Of a stretch of 64,000 bases of DNA, positions 26,227 to 36,211 are shown one piece after another. Origin of the DNA: Streptomyces sp. NRRL S-87 (GTDB taxonomy: Bacteria; Actinomycetota; Actinomycetes; Streptomycetales; Streptomycetaceae). Position numbers and translations under genes: made by a program. The DNA lies in the NCBI RefSeq assembly GCF_000719335.1, contig NZ_JOGB01000026.1, forward strand, positions 26,377-90,376. The letters are read 5' to 3'. Under the pieces are notes generated by a model. It was not told the DNA's origin. It did not search any database and saw nothing but the letters and a program-made list of their open reading frames with translations. Position 1 is the stretch's first letter. Every line of letters starts with the position of its first letter.

Positions 26227-27213
26227 TCAGGCCTTGGTGCGGGAGGTGTTGTAGAGCTTCGCGGCGAGGGCGGAGACGTCCTCGAGGGAGGCGCTGGTGC
26301 CGCCGAGCATGGCCACGGCCGGGTCGAGCACGTTGACCGACACCAGGGTCGAGTAGTCGCCCCAGGCGCACGTGGGGAGCTGCGTCTCCTTGGCCATCTT
26401 CTCCGTGCCCGGGGAGTCCTTCGTACGCGTCACCTTGATGTTGGCGCACTTCATCACCGCGCCGGAGAAGCCGTCCGGGTGGAACTCACGGGGACTGCCG
26501 ACCACTTCGAGCGTGAAGCCCTCCTTGGCGGAATCAGTGTTCTGCTGGCCGACGTTGCCGAACCAGGTGTCAACTGCCTTGCTCGGGTCTTCGACCTGTC
26601 CCCAGAAGCCACTGGCCGTCAGCTGCTTCGCCTTGGGATCCGAGGAGGCGCCGTTCCTGTAAGCGGAACCGGACTGGTGCGGGTTCTTGACCCCGAGTGC
26701 CTCAGCCTTCGCCTTGGCCTCCGGCTTCATCTCCTGCTCCGGCGGCTCCTGGGCGTTCGCCGGCTTCTTGTACGAGTCCACCGCCGCCGGGAACTTCAGC
26801 TTGTAGCCCTTGGTCGCGTCGGAGATGTCCGCGCCGCTGCCCTTCAGGAACCACCAGGCGCCGCCGCCGGCCAGGGCCAGCACGAGGACGACCGCCACGA
26901 CGCAGCCGCCCTTGCCCTTCTTCGCCGGGGCCGGCGGCTGCATGCCGTACGGCGGCTGCGGCTGGCCCGGGAACGGCTGCTGCTGGGGCGGGTAGGCGTA
27001 GCCCGGCTGCGGCTGCTGCGGCGGAACTCCCTGGGGGGCCTGCTGCGGGTAGCCGTAGCCGGGGCCGGCCGGGGCTCCGGGCTGCGGCTGGCCGGGGTAG
27101 CCGTACCCCGGCTGCGGGGAGCCCTGGGGCTGCCCGTACGGGTTGGGCTGGCCGTACGGTCCGGGCTGCTGCGGCTGCGGGCCGCCGTACGGTCCCGGCT
27201 GGTTGTAGCTCAT
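26227..27213 (-). CDS. Pro/Gln/Gly/Tyr-rich single-pass membrane protein, unknown function
   Basis: 328 residues. The first ~95 are low-complexity repeats of the type [13 protein letters not shown], presumably cytosolic and disordered. A basic stop-transfer flank (KKGKGG) precedes one membrane helix ([19 protein letters not shown], ~105-123). The extracytoplasmic C-terminal ~200 residues hold a folded domain with two Cys (KCANIKV and [10 protein letters not shown]) likely to form a disulfide. This layout is very common among actinobacterial envelope proteins of unknown function. The start is clear, with GGAG-type sequence upstream. Divergent from valS. Confidence 0.8.
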   Translation of the reverse strand: MSYNQPGPYGGPQPQQPGPYGQPNPYGQPQGSPQPGYGYPGQPQPGAPAGPGYGYPQQAPQGVPPQQPQPGYAYPPQQQPFPGQPQPPYGMQPPAPAKKGKGGCVVAVVLVLALAGGGAWWFLKGSGADISDATKGYKLKFPAAVDSYKKPANAQEPPEQEMKPEAKAKAEALGVKNPHQSGSAYRNGASSDPKAKQLTASGFWGQVEDPSKAVDTWFGNVGQQNTDSAKEGFTLEVVGSPREFHPDGFSGAVMKCANIKVTRTKDSPGTEKMAKETQLPTCAWGDYSTLVSVNVLDPAVAMLGGTSASLEDVSALAAKLYNTSRTKA

Positions 27214-27330
27214 CTCCTGCGTTCCCCTCCAGGATGCCTTTATCTGTTTCCGACATCCTGGCGGATCACCGCGGGCGGCGGGGCGCCGGGGGCACGCCTA
27301 TTCGGTTTCAGTACGAAGCCGTGACACCTC

Positions 27331-27336
27331 TAAACT
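27331..27336 (+). promoter_or_regulatory. -10 element of a probably leaderless valS transcript
   Basis: TAAACT, 7 nt before the GTG start, with no ribosome-binding site between. A T-box would need a leader of well over 100 nt, which is not present here. Confidence 0.5.
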
Positions 27337-27343
27337 GTGCCCC

Positions 27344-29968
27344 GTGACCGAGAACACTCAGCAGCAGCCAAGCGCCCCGAACTCCGAACTGCCGACCCAG
27401 TACGCGCCGGCCGAGGTAGAGGGGAAGCTCTACGAGCGCTGGGTAGAGCGCGGTTACTTCGAGGCGGACGCCAAGAGCGACAAGCCGGCGTACACCATCG
27501 TCATCCCGCCGCCGAACGTCACCGGCTCGCTGCACCTGGGCCACGCCTTCGAGCACACGCTGATCGACGCCCTCACCCGCCGCAAGCGCATGCAGGGCTA
27601 CGAGACGCTGTGGCAGCCCGGCATGGACCACGCCGGCATCGCGACGCAGAACGTCGTCGAGCGCGAGCTGGCGAAGGAGGGCAAGTCCCGCCACGACCTC
27701 GGCCGCGAGGCGTTCGTCGAGCGCGTCTGGAAGTGGAAGGGCGAGTCCGGCGGCCAGATCTCCGGCCAGATGCGCCGTCTGGGTGACGGCGTCGACTGGT
27801 CGCGCGAGCGCTTCACCATGGACGAGGGCCTCTCGCAGGCCGTCCAGACGATCTTCAAGAAGCTCTACGACGACGAGCTGATCTACCGTGCCGAGCGCAT
27901 CATCAACTGGTGCCCGCGCTGCCTGACCGCGATCTCCGACATCGAGGTCGAGTACCAGGACGACGACGGTGAGCTCGTCTCCATCCGGTACGGCGAGGGC
28001 GACGCGTCCATCGTCGTCGCGACGACCCGCGCCGAGACGATGCTGGGCGACACGGCCGTCGCCGTCCACCCCGAGGACGAGCGCTACAAGCACCTGGTCG
28101 GCACCGAGATCGAGCTGCCGCTGACGGGCCGCCGCATCCCGGTCGTCGCGGACGCGCACGTGGACCCCGAGTTCGGCACCGGCGCCGTCAAGGTGACGCC
28201 GGCGCACGACCCGAACGACTTCGAGATCGGCCAGCGCCACAACCTGCCGAGCCTCGCCGTCATGGACGAGCACGCGGTCATCACCGTCCACGGCCCCTTC
28301 CTGGGCCTGGACCGCCTGGAGGCCCGCTCCGCCATCGTCGCCGCGCTGCGCGCCGAGGGCCGGATCGTCGCCGAGAAGCGCCCGTACACGCACTCCGTGG
28401 GCCACTGCTCGCGCTGCAAGACCACCATCGAGCCGCGCCTGTCGATGCAGTGGTGGGTCAAGGTCGGCCCGCTCGCCAAGGCCGCGGGCGACGCGGTCCG
28501 CGACGGCAAGGTCAAGATCCACCCGCAGGAGATGGAGAAGCGGTACTTCGACTGGGTCGACAACCTCCACGACTGGTGCATCTCGCGCCAGCTGTGGTGG
28601 GGCCACCGCATCCCGGTCTGGTACGGCCCGAACGGCGAGGTCGTCTGCGTCGGCCCCGACGAGCAGCCGCCGACGGGCGACGGCTGGCACCAGGACACCG
28701 ACGTGCTCGACACGTGGTTCTCCTCCGGCCTGTGGCCCTTCTCCACCCTGGGCTGGCCGGAGCAGACCGAGAGCCTCGCGAAGTTCTACCCGAACTCCGT
28801 CCTGGTCACCGGCTACGACATCCTTTTCTTCTGGGTCGCCCGGATGATGATGTTCGGCCTGTACGCGATGGACGGCGTCCCGCCGTTCCACACCATCGCC
28901 CTGCACGGCATGGTCCGCGACGAGCGCGGCAAGAAGATGTCGAAGTCGTTCGGCAACGCGGTCAACCCCCTGGACTGGATGGACAAGTACGGCTCCGACG
29001 CCGTCCGCTTCACCCTGGCCAAGGGCGCGAACCCGGGCGTGGACGTCCCGATCGGCGAGGACTGGGTCCAGGCCTCCCGCAACTTCGCCAACAAGATCTG
29101 GAACGCCACGCGCTTCGCGCTGATGAACGGCGCCACGATCGAGGGCGAGCTGCCGCCGGCCGAGCAGCTGTCGGCCACCGACCGCTGGATCCTCTCCCGC
29201 CTGAACAAGACCGTCGCCGAGGTGGACGCGTTCTACGAGGACTACCAGTTCTCGAAGCTCAGCGAGGCCCTCTACCACTTCGCGTGGGACGAGGTCTTCG
29301 ACTGGTACGTCGAGCTGTCGAAGACGACGTTCTTCGCGGGCGGCGAGGCGGCCAAGGCCTCCGGCCGCGTCCTCGGCGAGGTCCTGGACGTCCTGATGCG
29401 CCTGCTGCACCCGGTCGTCCCGTTCGTCACCGAGACCCTGTGGACCACCCTGACGGGCCGCGAGTCCATCGTCATCGCCGAGTGGCCGACCGACTCGGGC
29501 TTCCGCGACGAGGCCGCCGAGGCCGAGATCGAGAACCTGCAGCAGGTCGTCACCGAGGTCCGCCGGTTCCGCGCCGACCAGGGCCTGCAGCCCGGCCAGA
29601 AGGTCCCGGCCCGCCTGGACCTGGCCGGCACGCCGCTGGCCGCCCACGAGGGCGCCATCCGCCAGCTGCTGCGCCTCCAGCCGGAGGGCGAGGGCTTCAG
29701 CGCCACCGCCACCCTGCCGGTGGCCGGCGCCACGGTCGCCCTCGACCTGTCCGGCACCATCGACGTGGCCGCGGAGCGCAAGCGCCTGGCCAAGGACCTG
29801 GCGGCCGCGCAGAAGGAGAAGCAGCAGGCCGAGGCGAAGCTCGGGAACGAGGCCTTCCTGGCCAAGGCCCCCGACAACGTCGTGGACAAGATCAAGGGCC
29901 GGCTGGCCAAGGCCGAGGCGGACATCGCCCGCATCGAGGCCCAGCTGGCGGGTCTGCCCGCCGCCTGA
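27344..29968 (+). CDS. valS: Valyl-tRNA synthetase
   Basis: 874 residues, class I aminoacyl-tRNA synthetase. Seen: the HIGH-type motif HLGHAFEHT (~63), the CP1 editing domain with [33 protein letters not shown] of the Val/Ile/Leu group, KMSKSFGN (~530), an anticodon-binding domain and the C-terminal coiled-coil arm (about 800-870: [19 protein letters not shown]) that identifies ValRS. GTG start with no Shine-Dalgarno; a TAAACT -10 element 7 nt upstream suggests a leaderless mRNA. It is followed by an elaborate nested terminator. Confidence 0.97.
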   Translation: MTENTQQQPSAPNSELPTQYAPAEVEGKLYERWVERGYFEADAKSDKPAYTIVIPPPNVTGSLHLGHAFEHTLIDALTRRKRMQGYETLWQPGMDHAGIATQNVVERELAKEGKSRHDLGREAFVERVWKWKGESGGQISGQMRRLGDGVDWSRERFTMDEGLSQAVQTIFKKLYDDELIYRAERIINWCPRCLTAISDIEVEYQDDDGELVSIRYGEGDASIVVATTRAETMLGDTAVAVHPEDERYKHLVGTEIELPLTGRRIPVVADAHVDPEFGTGAVKVTPAHDPNDFEIGQRHNLPSLAVMDEHAVITVHGPFLGLDRLEARSAIVAALRAEGRIVAEKRPYTHSVGHCSRCKTTIEPRLSMQWWVKVGPLAKAAGDAVRDGKVKIHPQEMEKRYFDWVDNLHDWCISRQLWWGHRIPVWYGPNGEVVCVGPDEQPPTGDGWHQDTDVLDTWFSSGLWPFSTLGWPEQTESLAKFYPNSVLVTGYDILFFWVARMMMFGLYAMDGVPPFHTIALHGMVRDERGKKMSKSFGNAVNPLDWMDKYGSDAVRFTLAKGANPGVDVPIGEDWVQASRNFANKIWNATRFALMNGATIEGELPPAEQLSATDRWILSRLNKTVAEVDAFYEDYQFSKLSEALYHFAWDEVFDWYVELSKTTFFAGGEAAKASGRVLGEVLDVLMRLLHPVVPFVTETLWTTLTGRESIVIAEWPTDSGFRDEAAEAEIENLQQVVTEVRRFRADQGLQPGQKVPARLDLAGTPLAAHEGAIRQLLRLQPEGEGFSATATLPVAGATVALDLSGTIDVAAERKRLAKDLAAAQKEKQQAEAKLGNEAFLAKAPDNVVDKIKGRLAKAEADIARIEAQLAGLPAA

Positions 29969-29981
29969 TCCGGCCGAGCAG

Positions 29982-30049
29982 AAGGCCCCCGCACCCGGCT
30001 CGGGACGCTGTTGGTACCAACAGGGTCCCGGCTCGGGTGCGGGGGCCTT
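29982..30049. terminator. Large nested inverted-repeat terminator after valS
   Basis: The outer stem is 16 bp and perfect (AAGGCCCCCGCACCCG, 29982-29997, with 30034-30049). Inside is CGGGAC/GTCCCG, and at the centre a 16-bp perfect palindrome CTGTTGGTACCAACAG. It lies between the convergent valS and YfhO-type genes. Confidence 0.8.
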
Positions 30050-30065
30050 CCGCATGCGCGGGGCG

Positions 30066-32663
30066 TCAGCCGCGCCGGACCCCCCACCGCCGCCGGACCA
30101 TCGGGTACAGCAGCACGCCGCCGACCACCAGCAGCCCGACGCCGACGGCCGCCAGGCCCGGGTTCAGCCCCGGCGGGGTGTAGGCACAGGAGACCGCGGA
30201 GGCGCCGGCGCCCAGCGGGATGCCGAGCAGCCCCTGGTACGACACCGGCGGCGCCGACGGGCCGCCGTCCACCGAGCACCGCCAGCCCTGGATCGCCGGG
30301 GCGGCGACCACCGCGGTGCCCCGGGAGCCCTTGGCGAAGGTGGCGCGGACCGTGTGGCCGCCGACGTCCAGCTGCGCGGGGCCGGCCGAGCGAACGGCCT
30401 GGACGGCGCCGTGGAAGGCCTTCGGTCCCAGGCAGCCGACCGCGTCGTACGGCAGCACCTGGCCGGGCCGGGTCGCGCCGACGGCGAACTTCAGCGTGCC
30501 GTCGGCCGGGACGGTGCCCAGCGGCTGGACCGGCATGAGGACGGCCGGCGGGCGGGCGGAGCTGCTGGTCGGCTCGGTGGCCCCGGAGCCGACGGCCACG
30601 CCGAACAGCTCCGGCGCGTACAGGTAGGCCTGGTCGCCGGGCCGGCACCGGGCGGTGAAGCTGCTCCACGCCTTGCCCGACTCGGCCAGGCCCAGGGCGT
30701 AGCCCGCCGGGCCGCGGCCGTCGACCGGCCCGTGCGAGTACCGGAACGTCGGTACGTCGTACACGTGCGCGCCGAGCGCGGCGTTGCGGCGGGCCCAGAC
30801 CGAGCCGGCCGGCGCGCCGTACGTCCGGTCGGCGCCGGGGGCGCGCAGGCTGACCAGGGGGAGGCCGGTGAGGGTGCGGGCGGTGACCTCGGGGCCGTCG
30901 CCGGGGCGTTCCAGCAGCGTGCCGACGCCCATGAGGGCGTTGAAGAACGGGTCGTCGGTCCGGAACAGGCTGCGTCCGCCCATCGCGTAGCCGACACCGA
31001 GGGCGCGCAGCCCGGTGGCGGCTTCCTTGGTGACGTAGCTGCTGTAGTAGCTGCCGCCCTGGACGCCGAGGAGCATCGGGTCGTTGTTGGCGACGAACAG
31101 GCTCGGGGCGAGACCGGTGCGCGAGCGCGGCCAGTCGGCGTGGTCGACGGCCACCCGGTGGGCGTTCGCGGCCAGCGCGTTCATGGTGGTGGTCTCGGTG
31201 TATCCGCGCAGCGCCGGGTCGAAGAGGGTGTGGGTGGCGTAGACGGCGTAGGTGCTGGTGGCCAGGGTGCAGGCGGCCAGCGCGGCGACGACGGCGGTAC
31301 GGGCGGTACGTCGCAGCCCGCGCGCGTACAGCAGGAGCAGGGCGACCGTGCCGGCGCCGCCGAGGGCGGTGCAGCGCAGGGCGTAGTCGTTGGCCGGCTG
31401 GGTGTCGCGGGCGGCCCAGACCAGCAGGGCGGTCAGGGCGGCGCCGCCGACCAGCGCCCGCGCCCTGGGCATGTGGGACAGGCAGATCCAGGCGGCCATC
31501 ACCAGCAGGCCGCTGAGGATGAAGCTCTCGCGGAAGGGCGAGCCGTGCGGGAGGGTGAAGCCCTGCCACACCTTGGCGGTCGGGGTGTACACGAAGGAGA
31601 CGGCGACCAGGCCGATCAGCAGCGGCCAGCCGATCCGCTCGCGGACGCGGACCTTGCCCTGGAAGGGCAGGGCGAGGACGAGGAGCAGGACCAGGACGCC
31701 GGTGAAGACGTTGGGGGCGGCGGGTTCGGGCACGCTGCCGGGCAGGAAGAGGCCGAGGTAGGTCAGGGGCTCGGTGGCCGTGCTGACGACGTAGCTGTCG
31801 CTGGGCTGGGACTGGGCGTTGGCGAGGCCGGAGACGGTCACGGCGGGGGCGGCCAGCAGCAGGCCGGTGACGGTCATGGTGGCGGCCCGCCACAGGGCCC
31901 GGACGCGGGCGCGCCAGGGGAGTTCGGTGACGGCCAGGCGCAGGAGCAGGACGAGGGCTGCGCCGAGGGTGGCCATGGCCGCGGTGTAGAAGTTCGCGTA
32001 CCAGCAGAGGGCGAAGTAGAGGGTCCCGAGCACCCAGCGGCGGCCGGTGAGGCAGTGGTCGGCGGCCAGGCACAGCAGCGGGAACGCCACCAGGCCCCAC
32101 ATCCACATGGGGACGATGCCGCCTTCGATCAGGCTCCAGCCGCAGACGGCGTACCCGGTGGCGAGCACGGCGCGCAGCCAGGGCGAGCCGGGGCGCAGCC
32201 GGCCGAGGAAGGCCGTCATGACGGCGGCGGCGAGGCCGATGCTGAGGAGGGAGACGAGGAAGACGGAGAAGTCGGCGTCCTCGCGCGGGAAGAGTCCGGT
32301 CAGCCAGGAGAACGGGTTGCCGAGGTAGGTGAAGAACTCGGCGAGGAAACCGTTTCCGTAACCGCTCTGCCAGTTGAAGAACAGGTCGCCCTGGGCGGCG
32401 CCGTGCTGGAGGTCCCACAAGTGGGCGTGGAAGGGGACGTATTGGTGGCGCAGGTCGTTCACGGCGCGCGCGCCCTGGCCGAACGGGTACGTGCCGTGGG
32501 CCGCCATGCCGAGGCAGTAGGCGGCCATCGCCATGACCGCCGAGGTGACCGCGGCGGCGGTACCGGACGCACGCAGCCGGGTCAGCGGCCCGGGCCGGGC
32601 GGCGGCCCCGCCGGTCCGGTCGGTCGCACGGGTCGGCGGTGCGGCGGTGGTTGGCGTGGTCAT
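30066..32663 (-). CDS. YfhO-family multi-pass membrane protein (putative GT-C glycosyltransferase)
   Basis: About 865 residues with roughly 12-13 membrane segments and a large extracytoplasmic C-terminal domain before a final helix (VGVGLLVVGGVLLYPMV) and a basic tail. The N-terminal MAAHGTYPFGQGARAVNDLRHQYVPF and SGYGNGFLAEFFTYLGNPFSWL are YfhO hallmarks. In Firmicutes YfhO-type proteins glycosylate lipoteichoic acid outside the membrane using lipid-linked sugars. That role here is inference, though it fits the surface-polymer genes at 55.7-64 kb. ATG 32663 (GGGGAC upstream) is chosen over an extended frame from 32738. Confidence 0.87.
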   Translation of the reverse strand: MTTPTTAAPPTRATDRTGGAAARPGPLTRLRASGTAAAVTSAVMAMAAYCLGMAAHGTYPFGQGARAVNDLRHQYVPFHAHLWDLQHGAAQGDLFFNWQSGYGNGFLAEFFTYLGNPFSWLTGLFPREDADFSVFLVSLLSIGLAAAVMTAFLGRLRPGSPWLRAVLATGYAVCGWSLIEGGIVPMWMWGLVAFPLLCLAADHCLTGRRWVLGTLYFALCWYANFYTAAMATLGAALVLLLRLAVTELPWRARVRALWRAATMTVTGLLLAAPAVTVSGLANAQSQPSDSYVVSTATEPLTYLGLFLPGSVPEPAAPNVFTGVLVLLLVLALPFQGKVRVRERIGWPLLIGLVAVSFVYTPTAKVWQGFTLPHGSPFRESFILSGLLVMAAWICLSHMPRARALVGGAALTALLVWAARDTQPANDYALRCTALGGAGTVALLLLYARGLRRTARTAVVAALAACTLATSTYAVYATHTLFDPALRGYTETTTMNALAANAHRVAVDHADWPRSRTGLAPSLFVANNDPMLLGVQGGSYYSSYVTKEAATGLRALGVGYAMGGRSLFRTDDPFFNALMGVGTLLERPGDGPEVTARTLTGLPLVSLRAPGADRTYGAPAGSVWARRNAALGAHVYDVPTFRYSHGPVDGRGPAGYALGLAESGKAWSSFTARCRPGDQAYLYAPELFGVAVGSGATEPTSSSARPPAVLMPVQPLGTVPADGTLKFAVGATRPGQVLPYDAVGCLGPKAFHGAVQAVRSAGPAQLDVGGHTVRATFAKGSRGTAVVAAPAIQGWRCSVDGGPSAPPVSYQGLLGIPLGAGASAVSCAYTPPGLNPGLAAVGVGLLVVGGVLLYPMVRRRWGVRRG

Positions 32664-33024
32664 GTTGACGAGTCCCCGTGAATCCCTGTTGAAATGTCCG
32701 GTATTCAGCCGCCCATGAGCCGAATCCCAAACGCTCATCCTATGAAATGCTCAGATGAGCCGATGACCGAATTCGGTAACGATCAGGGCGAGAACGACTC
32801 CGTCGCGGGCGAACGGAGCGGTCCGACGAGGGAGAGTCCGAATTCGGGATTCGGGTTCCGCTATTCGCGCAAGTGCGAGGTCCGCCACAGCCCGGCCGGG
32901 CCGCGCGCCCTCCCCGACGGACCCGCCCCCGGGCGTCCGCCGCGACTTGACGGACCCCACCGGTGGGCGTACTCCGGAAGGGGAGACCCGTCCGACGACC
33001 TCGGGGACGAGAGGAGTCCCTGCC
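32664..33024. other. 361-bp intergenic region between YfhO gene and hypothetical gene
   Basis: Divergent promoter region with lower GC than its flanks in its first half. It holds two copies of the palindrome CCGAATTCGG (within 32766-32777 and at 32838-32847). No ORF in it has Streptomyces codon character. Confidence 0.6.
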
Positions 33025-33429
33025 ATGCTCGGCGAACTCATAGGCGAGGAGAACGGCGAGGCCACGGGCGTCCGCGTGCTCTCCGCAGAGGGCGGCCACG
33101 CCGTACTGGAGACCTCGTTCCGGGGGTCCGGCACCCTTCTGGGCGTGTCCGTCAACGACATCGGCACCTACCACTCCGCCAACCGGGACGACGGCACCCT
33201 GTTCGGCGAGGGCGAGGGCGTCACGATGACCGAGGACGGCGACACCCTCACCTGGCACGGATCCGGGGTCGGGCGGTTCACCCCGACCGGCGGCGTCAGC
33301 TGGCGAGGCGCCGTCTTCTACGAGACCACCGCGGACCGGTTCCTGCAGCTGAACGGCATCGCGGCCGTGTTCGAGTTCGAGACCGACCCCGGGGGCAAGA
33401 TCGAGACCAAGATCTACGAATGGAAGTGA
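33025..33429 (+). CDS. Small conserved hypothetical protein (beta-barrel-like)
   Basis: About 134 residues beginning MLGELIGEENGEATGVRVL. Regular alternating beta pattern with repeated Gly turns (GTLLGVSVNDIGTYHSANRD, GEGEGVTMTEDGDTLTWHG, GRFTPTGGVSWRGAVFYET), ending FEFETDPGGKIETKIYEWK. This suggests a single beta-barrel/lipocalin-like fold without a signal peptide. I recognise it as a widespread bacterial hypothetical family but know no function. ATG 33025 has GAGGAG 8 nt upstream, so it is preferred to the longer frame from 32947. Confidence 0.72.
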   Translation: MLGELIGEENGEATGVRVLSAEGGHAVLETSFRGSGTLLGVSVNDIGTYHSANRDDGTLFGEGEGVTMTEDGDTLTWHGSGVGRFTPTGGVSWRGAVFYETTADRFLQLNGIAAVFEFETDPGGKIETKIYEWK

Positions 33430-33552
33430 CCGGCCGCCGGGCGCGCACGGCGATGCCCGGCTCCGGCCGCCGGATGCGCAGGACGATCCCCCCGGCTCCG
33501 GCCGCCCGGGGCCCCGGACCGGCCGGGCCGGACGTCCTCCGGCCCCCGCTCG

Positions 33553-33558
33553 TAGACT
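33553..33558 (+). promoter_or_regulatory. -10 element of a probably leaderless folC transcript
   Basis: TAGACT, an excellent Streptomyces -10 hexamer, 6 nt before the GTG start at 33565, with no ribosome-binding site between. Confidence 0.55.
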
Positions 33559-33564
33559 GGGTCC

Positions 33565-35082
33565 GTGAGTGAGCAGCCCGAGCCCAACGACCCCTTCGAC
33601 GAGACCGGAGCGTTCGACGACATCGTCGACGCGGAGACGGACCGCGACCCCGACCTGGCGGTGATCGAGGCCGGCAGCCGCACCCTGCGCGCCATGGCCG
33701 GTCCGCCCCAGGGGGACCCGATCCCCACCCGCCCCCAGGACCCCGAGGTCGACAAGGCCCTGCACGAGGTCGAGGCGGAGCTCGCCACCCGCTGGGGCGA
33801 GACCAAGCTCGAGCCCTCGGTCAAGCGGATCACCGCCCTGATGGACGTGCTCGGCGAGCCGCAGCGCGCGTACCCCTCCATCCACGTCACCGGCACCAAC
33901 GGCAAGACCAGCACCGCCCGCATGATCGAGGCCCTGCTCTCCGCCTTCGACCTGCGCACCGGCCGCTACACCAGCCCCCACGTGCAGCTGATCACCGAGC
34001 GCATCAGCCTGGACGGCGCCCCCATCGAGGCCGAGCGGTTCGTCGACACCTACCGGGACATCAAGCCGTACGTCGAGCTCGTCGACGGGCGCGAGGACAT
34101 CCGGCTGTCGTTCTTCGAGGTCATGACGGGCATGGCGTACGCGGCCTTCGCCGACGCGCCGGTCGACGTGGCCGTGGTGGAGGTCGGCATGGGCGGGACC
34201 TGGGACGCCACCAACGTCATCGACGCCTCGGTCGCCGTGATCACCCCCATCAGCCTCGACCACACCGACCGGCTCGGCACCACCCACGCGGAGATCGCGG
34301 CCGAGAAGGGCGGGGTCATCAAGCAGGACGCCACCGTCATCCTCGCCCAGCAGCCCGTCGACGCCGCCCAGGTGCTGCTCAAGCGGGCCGTCGAGGTGGA
34401 CGCCACCGTGGCCCGCGAGGGCATGGAGTTCGGCGTGGTCTCCCGCGAGGTCGCCGTCGGCGGCCAGCAGCTGACGCTGCGCGGCCTCGGCGGCGAGTAC
34501 GAGGGCGTCTTCCTGCCCCTGTACGGCGCGCACATGGCGGCCAACGCCGCCGTCGCCCTCGCCGCGGTCGAGGCGTTCTTCGGCATCGGTGCCGAGCACG
34601 CCCGCCCGCTCGACATCGACACGGTCCGCCGCGCCTTCGCCACCGTCACCTCCCCGGGTCGCATGGAGGTCGTCCGGCGCAGCCCCACCGTGGTGCTGGA
34701 CGCCGCCCACAACCCGGCCGGCGCGCGCGTGACCGCCGAGGCGATCACCGAGTCCTTCGGCTTCAGCCGCCTGGTCGGCGTGTTCGCCGCCAGCGACGGC
34801 AAGGACGTCCGGGGCGTCCTGGAGGCCTTCGAGCCGATCTTCGCCGAGATCGTCGTCACCCAGAACTCCACCCACCGCGCGATCGGCGCCGACGAACTGG
34901 CCGCCATAGCGGTGGAGGTCTTCGGCGGCGACCGCGTGCAGGTCGAGCCGCGCCTGGACGACGCCATCGAGGCGGCGATCACCCTGGCCGAGGAAGAGGC
35001 CGAGTACGGAGGGGCCGGTGTCCTGGTCACCGGCTCGGTGTTCACGGTCGGCGAGGCCCGGCTGCTGCTGAAGAGGAACTGA
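33565..35082 (+). CDS. folC: Folylpolyglutamate synthase / dihydrofolate synthase
   Basis: 505 residues, a Mur-ligase-family enzyme that adds glutamate to dihydropteroate/folates. Seen: a poorly conserved acidic N-tail (about 70 residues), the ATP loop VTGTNGKTSTARM (~111), GRYTSPHVQLITERI, VEVGMGGTWDATNV, SLDHTDRLG and LDAAHNPAGAR. Both activities are usual for a single bacterial FolC. GTG start with a TAGACT element 6 nt upstream. It is followed 10 bp later by the DUF4233 gene, then ndk, a gene order conserved in actinomycetes. Confidence 0.95.
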   Translation: MSEQPEPNDPFDETGAFDDIVDAETDRDPDLAVIEAGSRTLRAMAGPPQGDPIPTRPQDPEVDKALHEVEAELATRWGETKLEPSVKRITALMDVLGEPQRAYPSIHVTGTNGKTSTARMIEALLSAFDLRTGRYTSPHVQLITERISLDGAPIEAERFVDTYRDIKPYVELVDGREDIRLSFFEVMTGMAYAAFADAPVDVAVVEVGMGGTWDATNVIDASVAVITPISLDHTDRLGTTHAEIAAEKGGVIKQDATVILAQQPVDAAQVLLKRAVEVDATVAREGMEFGVVSREVAVGGQQLTLRGLGGEYEGVFLPLYGAHMAANAAVALAAVEAFFGIGAEHARPLDIDTVRRAFATVTSPGRMEVVRRSPTVVLDAAHNPAGARVTAEAITESFGFSRLVGVFAASDGKDVRGVLEAFEPIFAEIVVTQNSTHRAIGADELAAIAVEVFGGDRVQVEPRLDDAIEAAITLAEEEAEYGGAGVLVTGSVFTVGEARLLLKRN

Positions 35083-35092
35083 GGGACCAACG

Positions 35093-35449
35093 ATGCGGAC
35101 GCTGTGCGCCTCCACGCTGATCGGCGAGTTCTTCGTCATCGGCTTCGCCGGGCTGGTCGCCATGAAGGGCGACCTGTCCACCGCCACCGTGTGGACGGTG
35201 TGCGGGATCGCCATGCTGCTCACCGTGCTGCTGTGCGGGATGCTCTCCCGCCCCGGCGCGGTCACGGTCGGGTGGGCGCTCCAGATCGGCCTGATCGCCA
35301 GCGGTCTGGTCGTCCCCACCATGTTCTTCCTCGGTGCGGTCTTCGCCGGCCTGTGGTGGGCCTCCGTCCACTACGGCCGCAAGATCGACGAGACGAAGGC
35401 CCGCTGGGCGGCGCAGACCGCCGCCGCGTCCGCCCCTGACGCTGCGTGA
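35093..35449 (+). CDS. DUF4233 membrane protein
   Basis: 118 residues with four hydrophobic segments (TLIGEFFVIGFAGLVAM, TVWTVCGIAMLLTVLLCGM, VTVGWALQIGLIASGLV, TMFFLGAVFAGLWWASV) and a charged C-tail (HYGRKIDETKARWAAQ). It matches the DUF4233 family found between folC and ndk across actinobacteria. Ribosome-binding site GAGGGA lies 6 nt before ATG 35093. Function unknown; synteny suggests co-expression with folC. Confidence 0.87.
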   Translation: MRTLCASTLIGEFFVIGFAGLVAMKGDLSTATVWTVCGIAMLLTVLLCGMLSRPGAVTVGWALQIGLIASGLVVPTMFFLGAVFAGLWWASVHYGRKIDETKARWAAQTAAASAPDAA

Positions 35450-35470
35450 CGGCGGTCCCTACCGCACCTG

Positions 35471-35476
35471 TAGCCT
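35471..35476 (+). promoter_or_regulatory. -10 element candidate for ndk
   Basis: TAGCCT, 37 nt before the ndk ATG, leaving a short leader with AAGGAG. A weak -35 (GTGACG) lies 19 nt upstream. Confidence 0.35.
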
Positions 35477-35513
35477 TTCCGCACCGCACCCGTATGCCGC
35501 AAGGAGCCGCACC

Positions 35514-35927
35514 ATGACCCAGCGCACTCTCGTCATCCTCAAGCCCGACGCCGTCCGTCGTGGCCTGATCGGCGAGATCATCGGCCGTATCGAGCGCAAG
35601 GCCGGCTGGACCATCCCGGCGATGGAGCTGCGCACGCTGGACCAGGAGACCCTGGAGGCGCACTACGGCGAGCACAAGGGCAAGCCCTTCTACGAGCCGC
35701 TGATGGGCTTCATGGCCTCCGGCCCCGTCGTCGTCCTCGTCGTCGAGGGCGAGCGCGCGATCGAGGGCCTGCGGACCCTGGCCGGCCCGACCGACCCGAT
35801 CGCGGCCACCCCCGGTTCGATCCGCGGCGACTTCGGCACCATCGTGCGCGAGAACCTCATCCACGCGTCCGACTCCGAGGAGTCCGCCGAGCGCGAGCTG
35901 AAGCTCTTCTTCCCCGCTCTCGTCTGA
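35514..35927 (+). CDS. ndk: Nucleoside diphosphate kinase
   Basis: 137 residues, standard length. Transfers the gamma-phosphate between nucleoside di- and triphosphates through a phosphohistidine. Seen: TLVILKPDAVRRGLIGEI, the nucleotide-binding region and the active His in RENLIHASDS. ATG 35514 has AAGGAG 7 nt upstream. Followed by an intrinsic terminator. Confidence 0.97.
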   Translation: MTQRTLVILKPDAVRRGLIGEIIGRIERKAGWTIPAMELRTLDQETLEAHYGEHKGKPFYEPLMGFMASGPVVVLVVEGERAIEGLRTLAGPTDPIAATPGSIRGDFGTIVRENLIHASDSEESAERELKLFFPALV

Positions 35928-35958
35928 CGTCACGTCAGCCATATAGCGCTCACCACCT

Positions 35959-35987
35959 GGGGCGACCGAAGTAATTTCGGTCGCCCC
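35959..35987. terminator. Terminator of ndk
   Basis: GGGGCGACCGAA pairs perfectly with TTCGGTCGCCCC (12 bp) around a 5-nt loop, followed by TTGGTATAG. It separates ndk from the mre operon promoter region. Confidence 0.8.
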
Positions 35988-36009
35988 TTGGTATAGATCA
36001 CCATGGCCG

Positions 36010-36032
36010 GGAACGCATGGGACGGACCTGTC
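36010..36032 (+). promoter_or_regulatory. SigE-type promoter candidate upstream of mreB
   Basis: GGAAC (36010-36014), a 15-nt spacer, then GTCGTCA (from 36030). This fits the Streptomyces cell-envelope-stress sigma factor pattern (GGAAC / GTC). It would give a leader of about 170 nt to mreB. Confidence 0.4.
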
Positions 36033-36211
36033 GTCACCATCAAGAGAGGCGGGTACCCGTTCCGGCCGGTCGGTCGGAGTCCCGTCGCGCGGTGTTCGTA
36101 CCCTCGGCACTACGATGGGGCCTCCACCCACATACCCGACTCGCCGTCCTGACAGCAGCCGCTCTCAACTGGGAAGGCCAGACGCTCCTCATGGGGAACA
36201 AGGGGAACTCA

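Noticed and set aside
27214..27343. T-box riboswitch before valS
   Set aside because: The putative promoter leaves no leader and no T-box sequence or antiterminator is seen.
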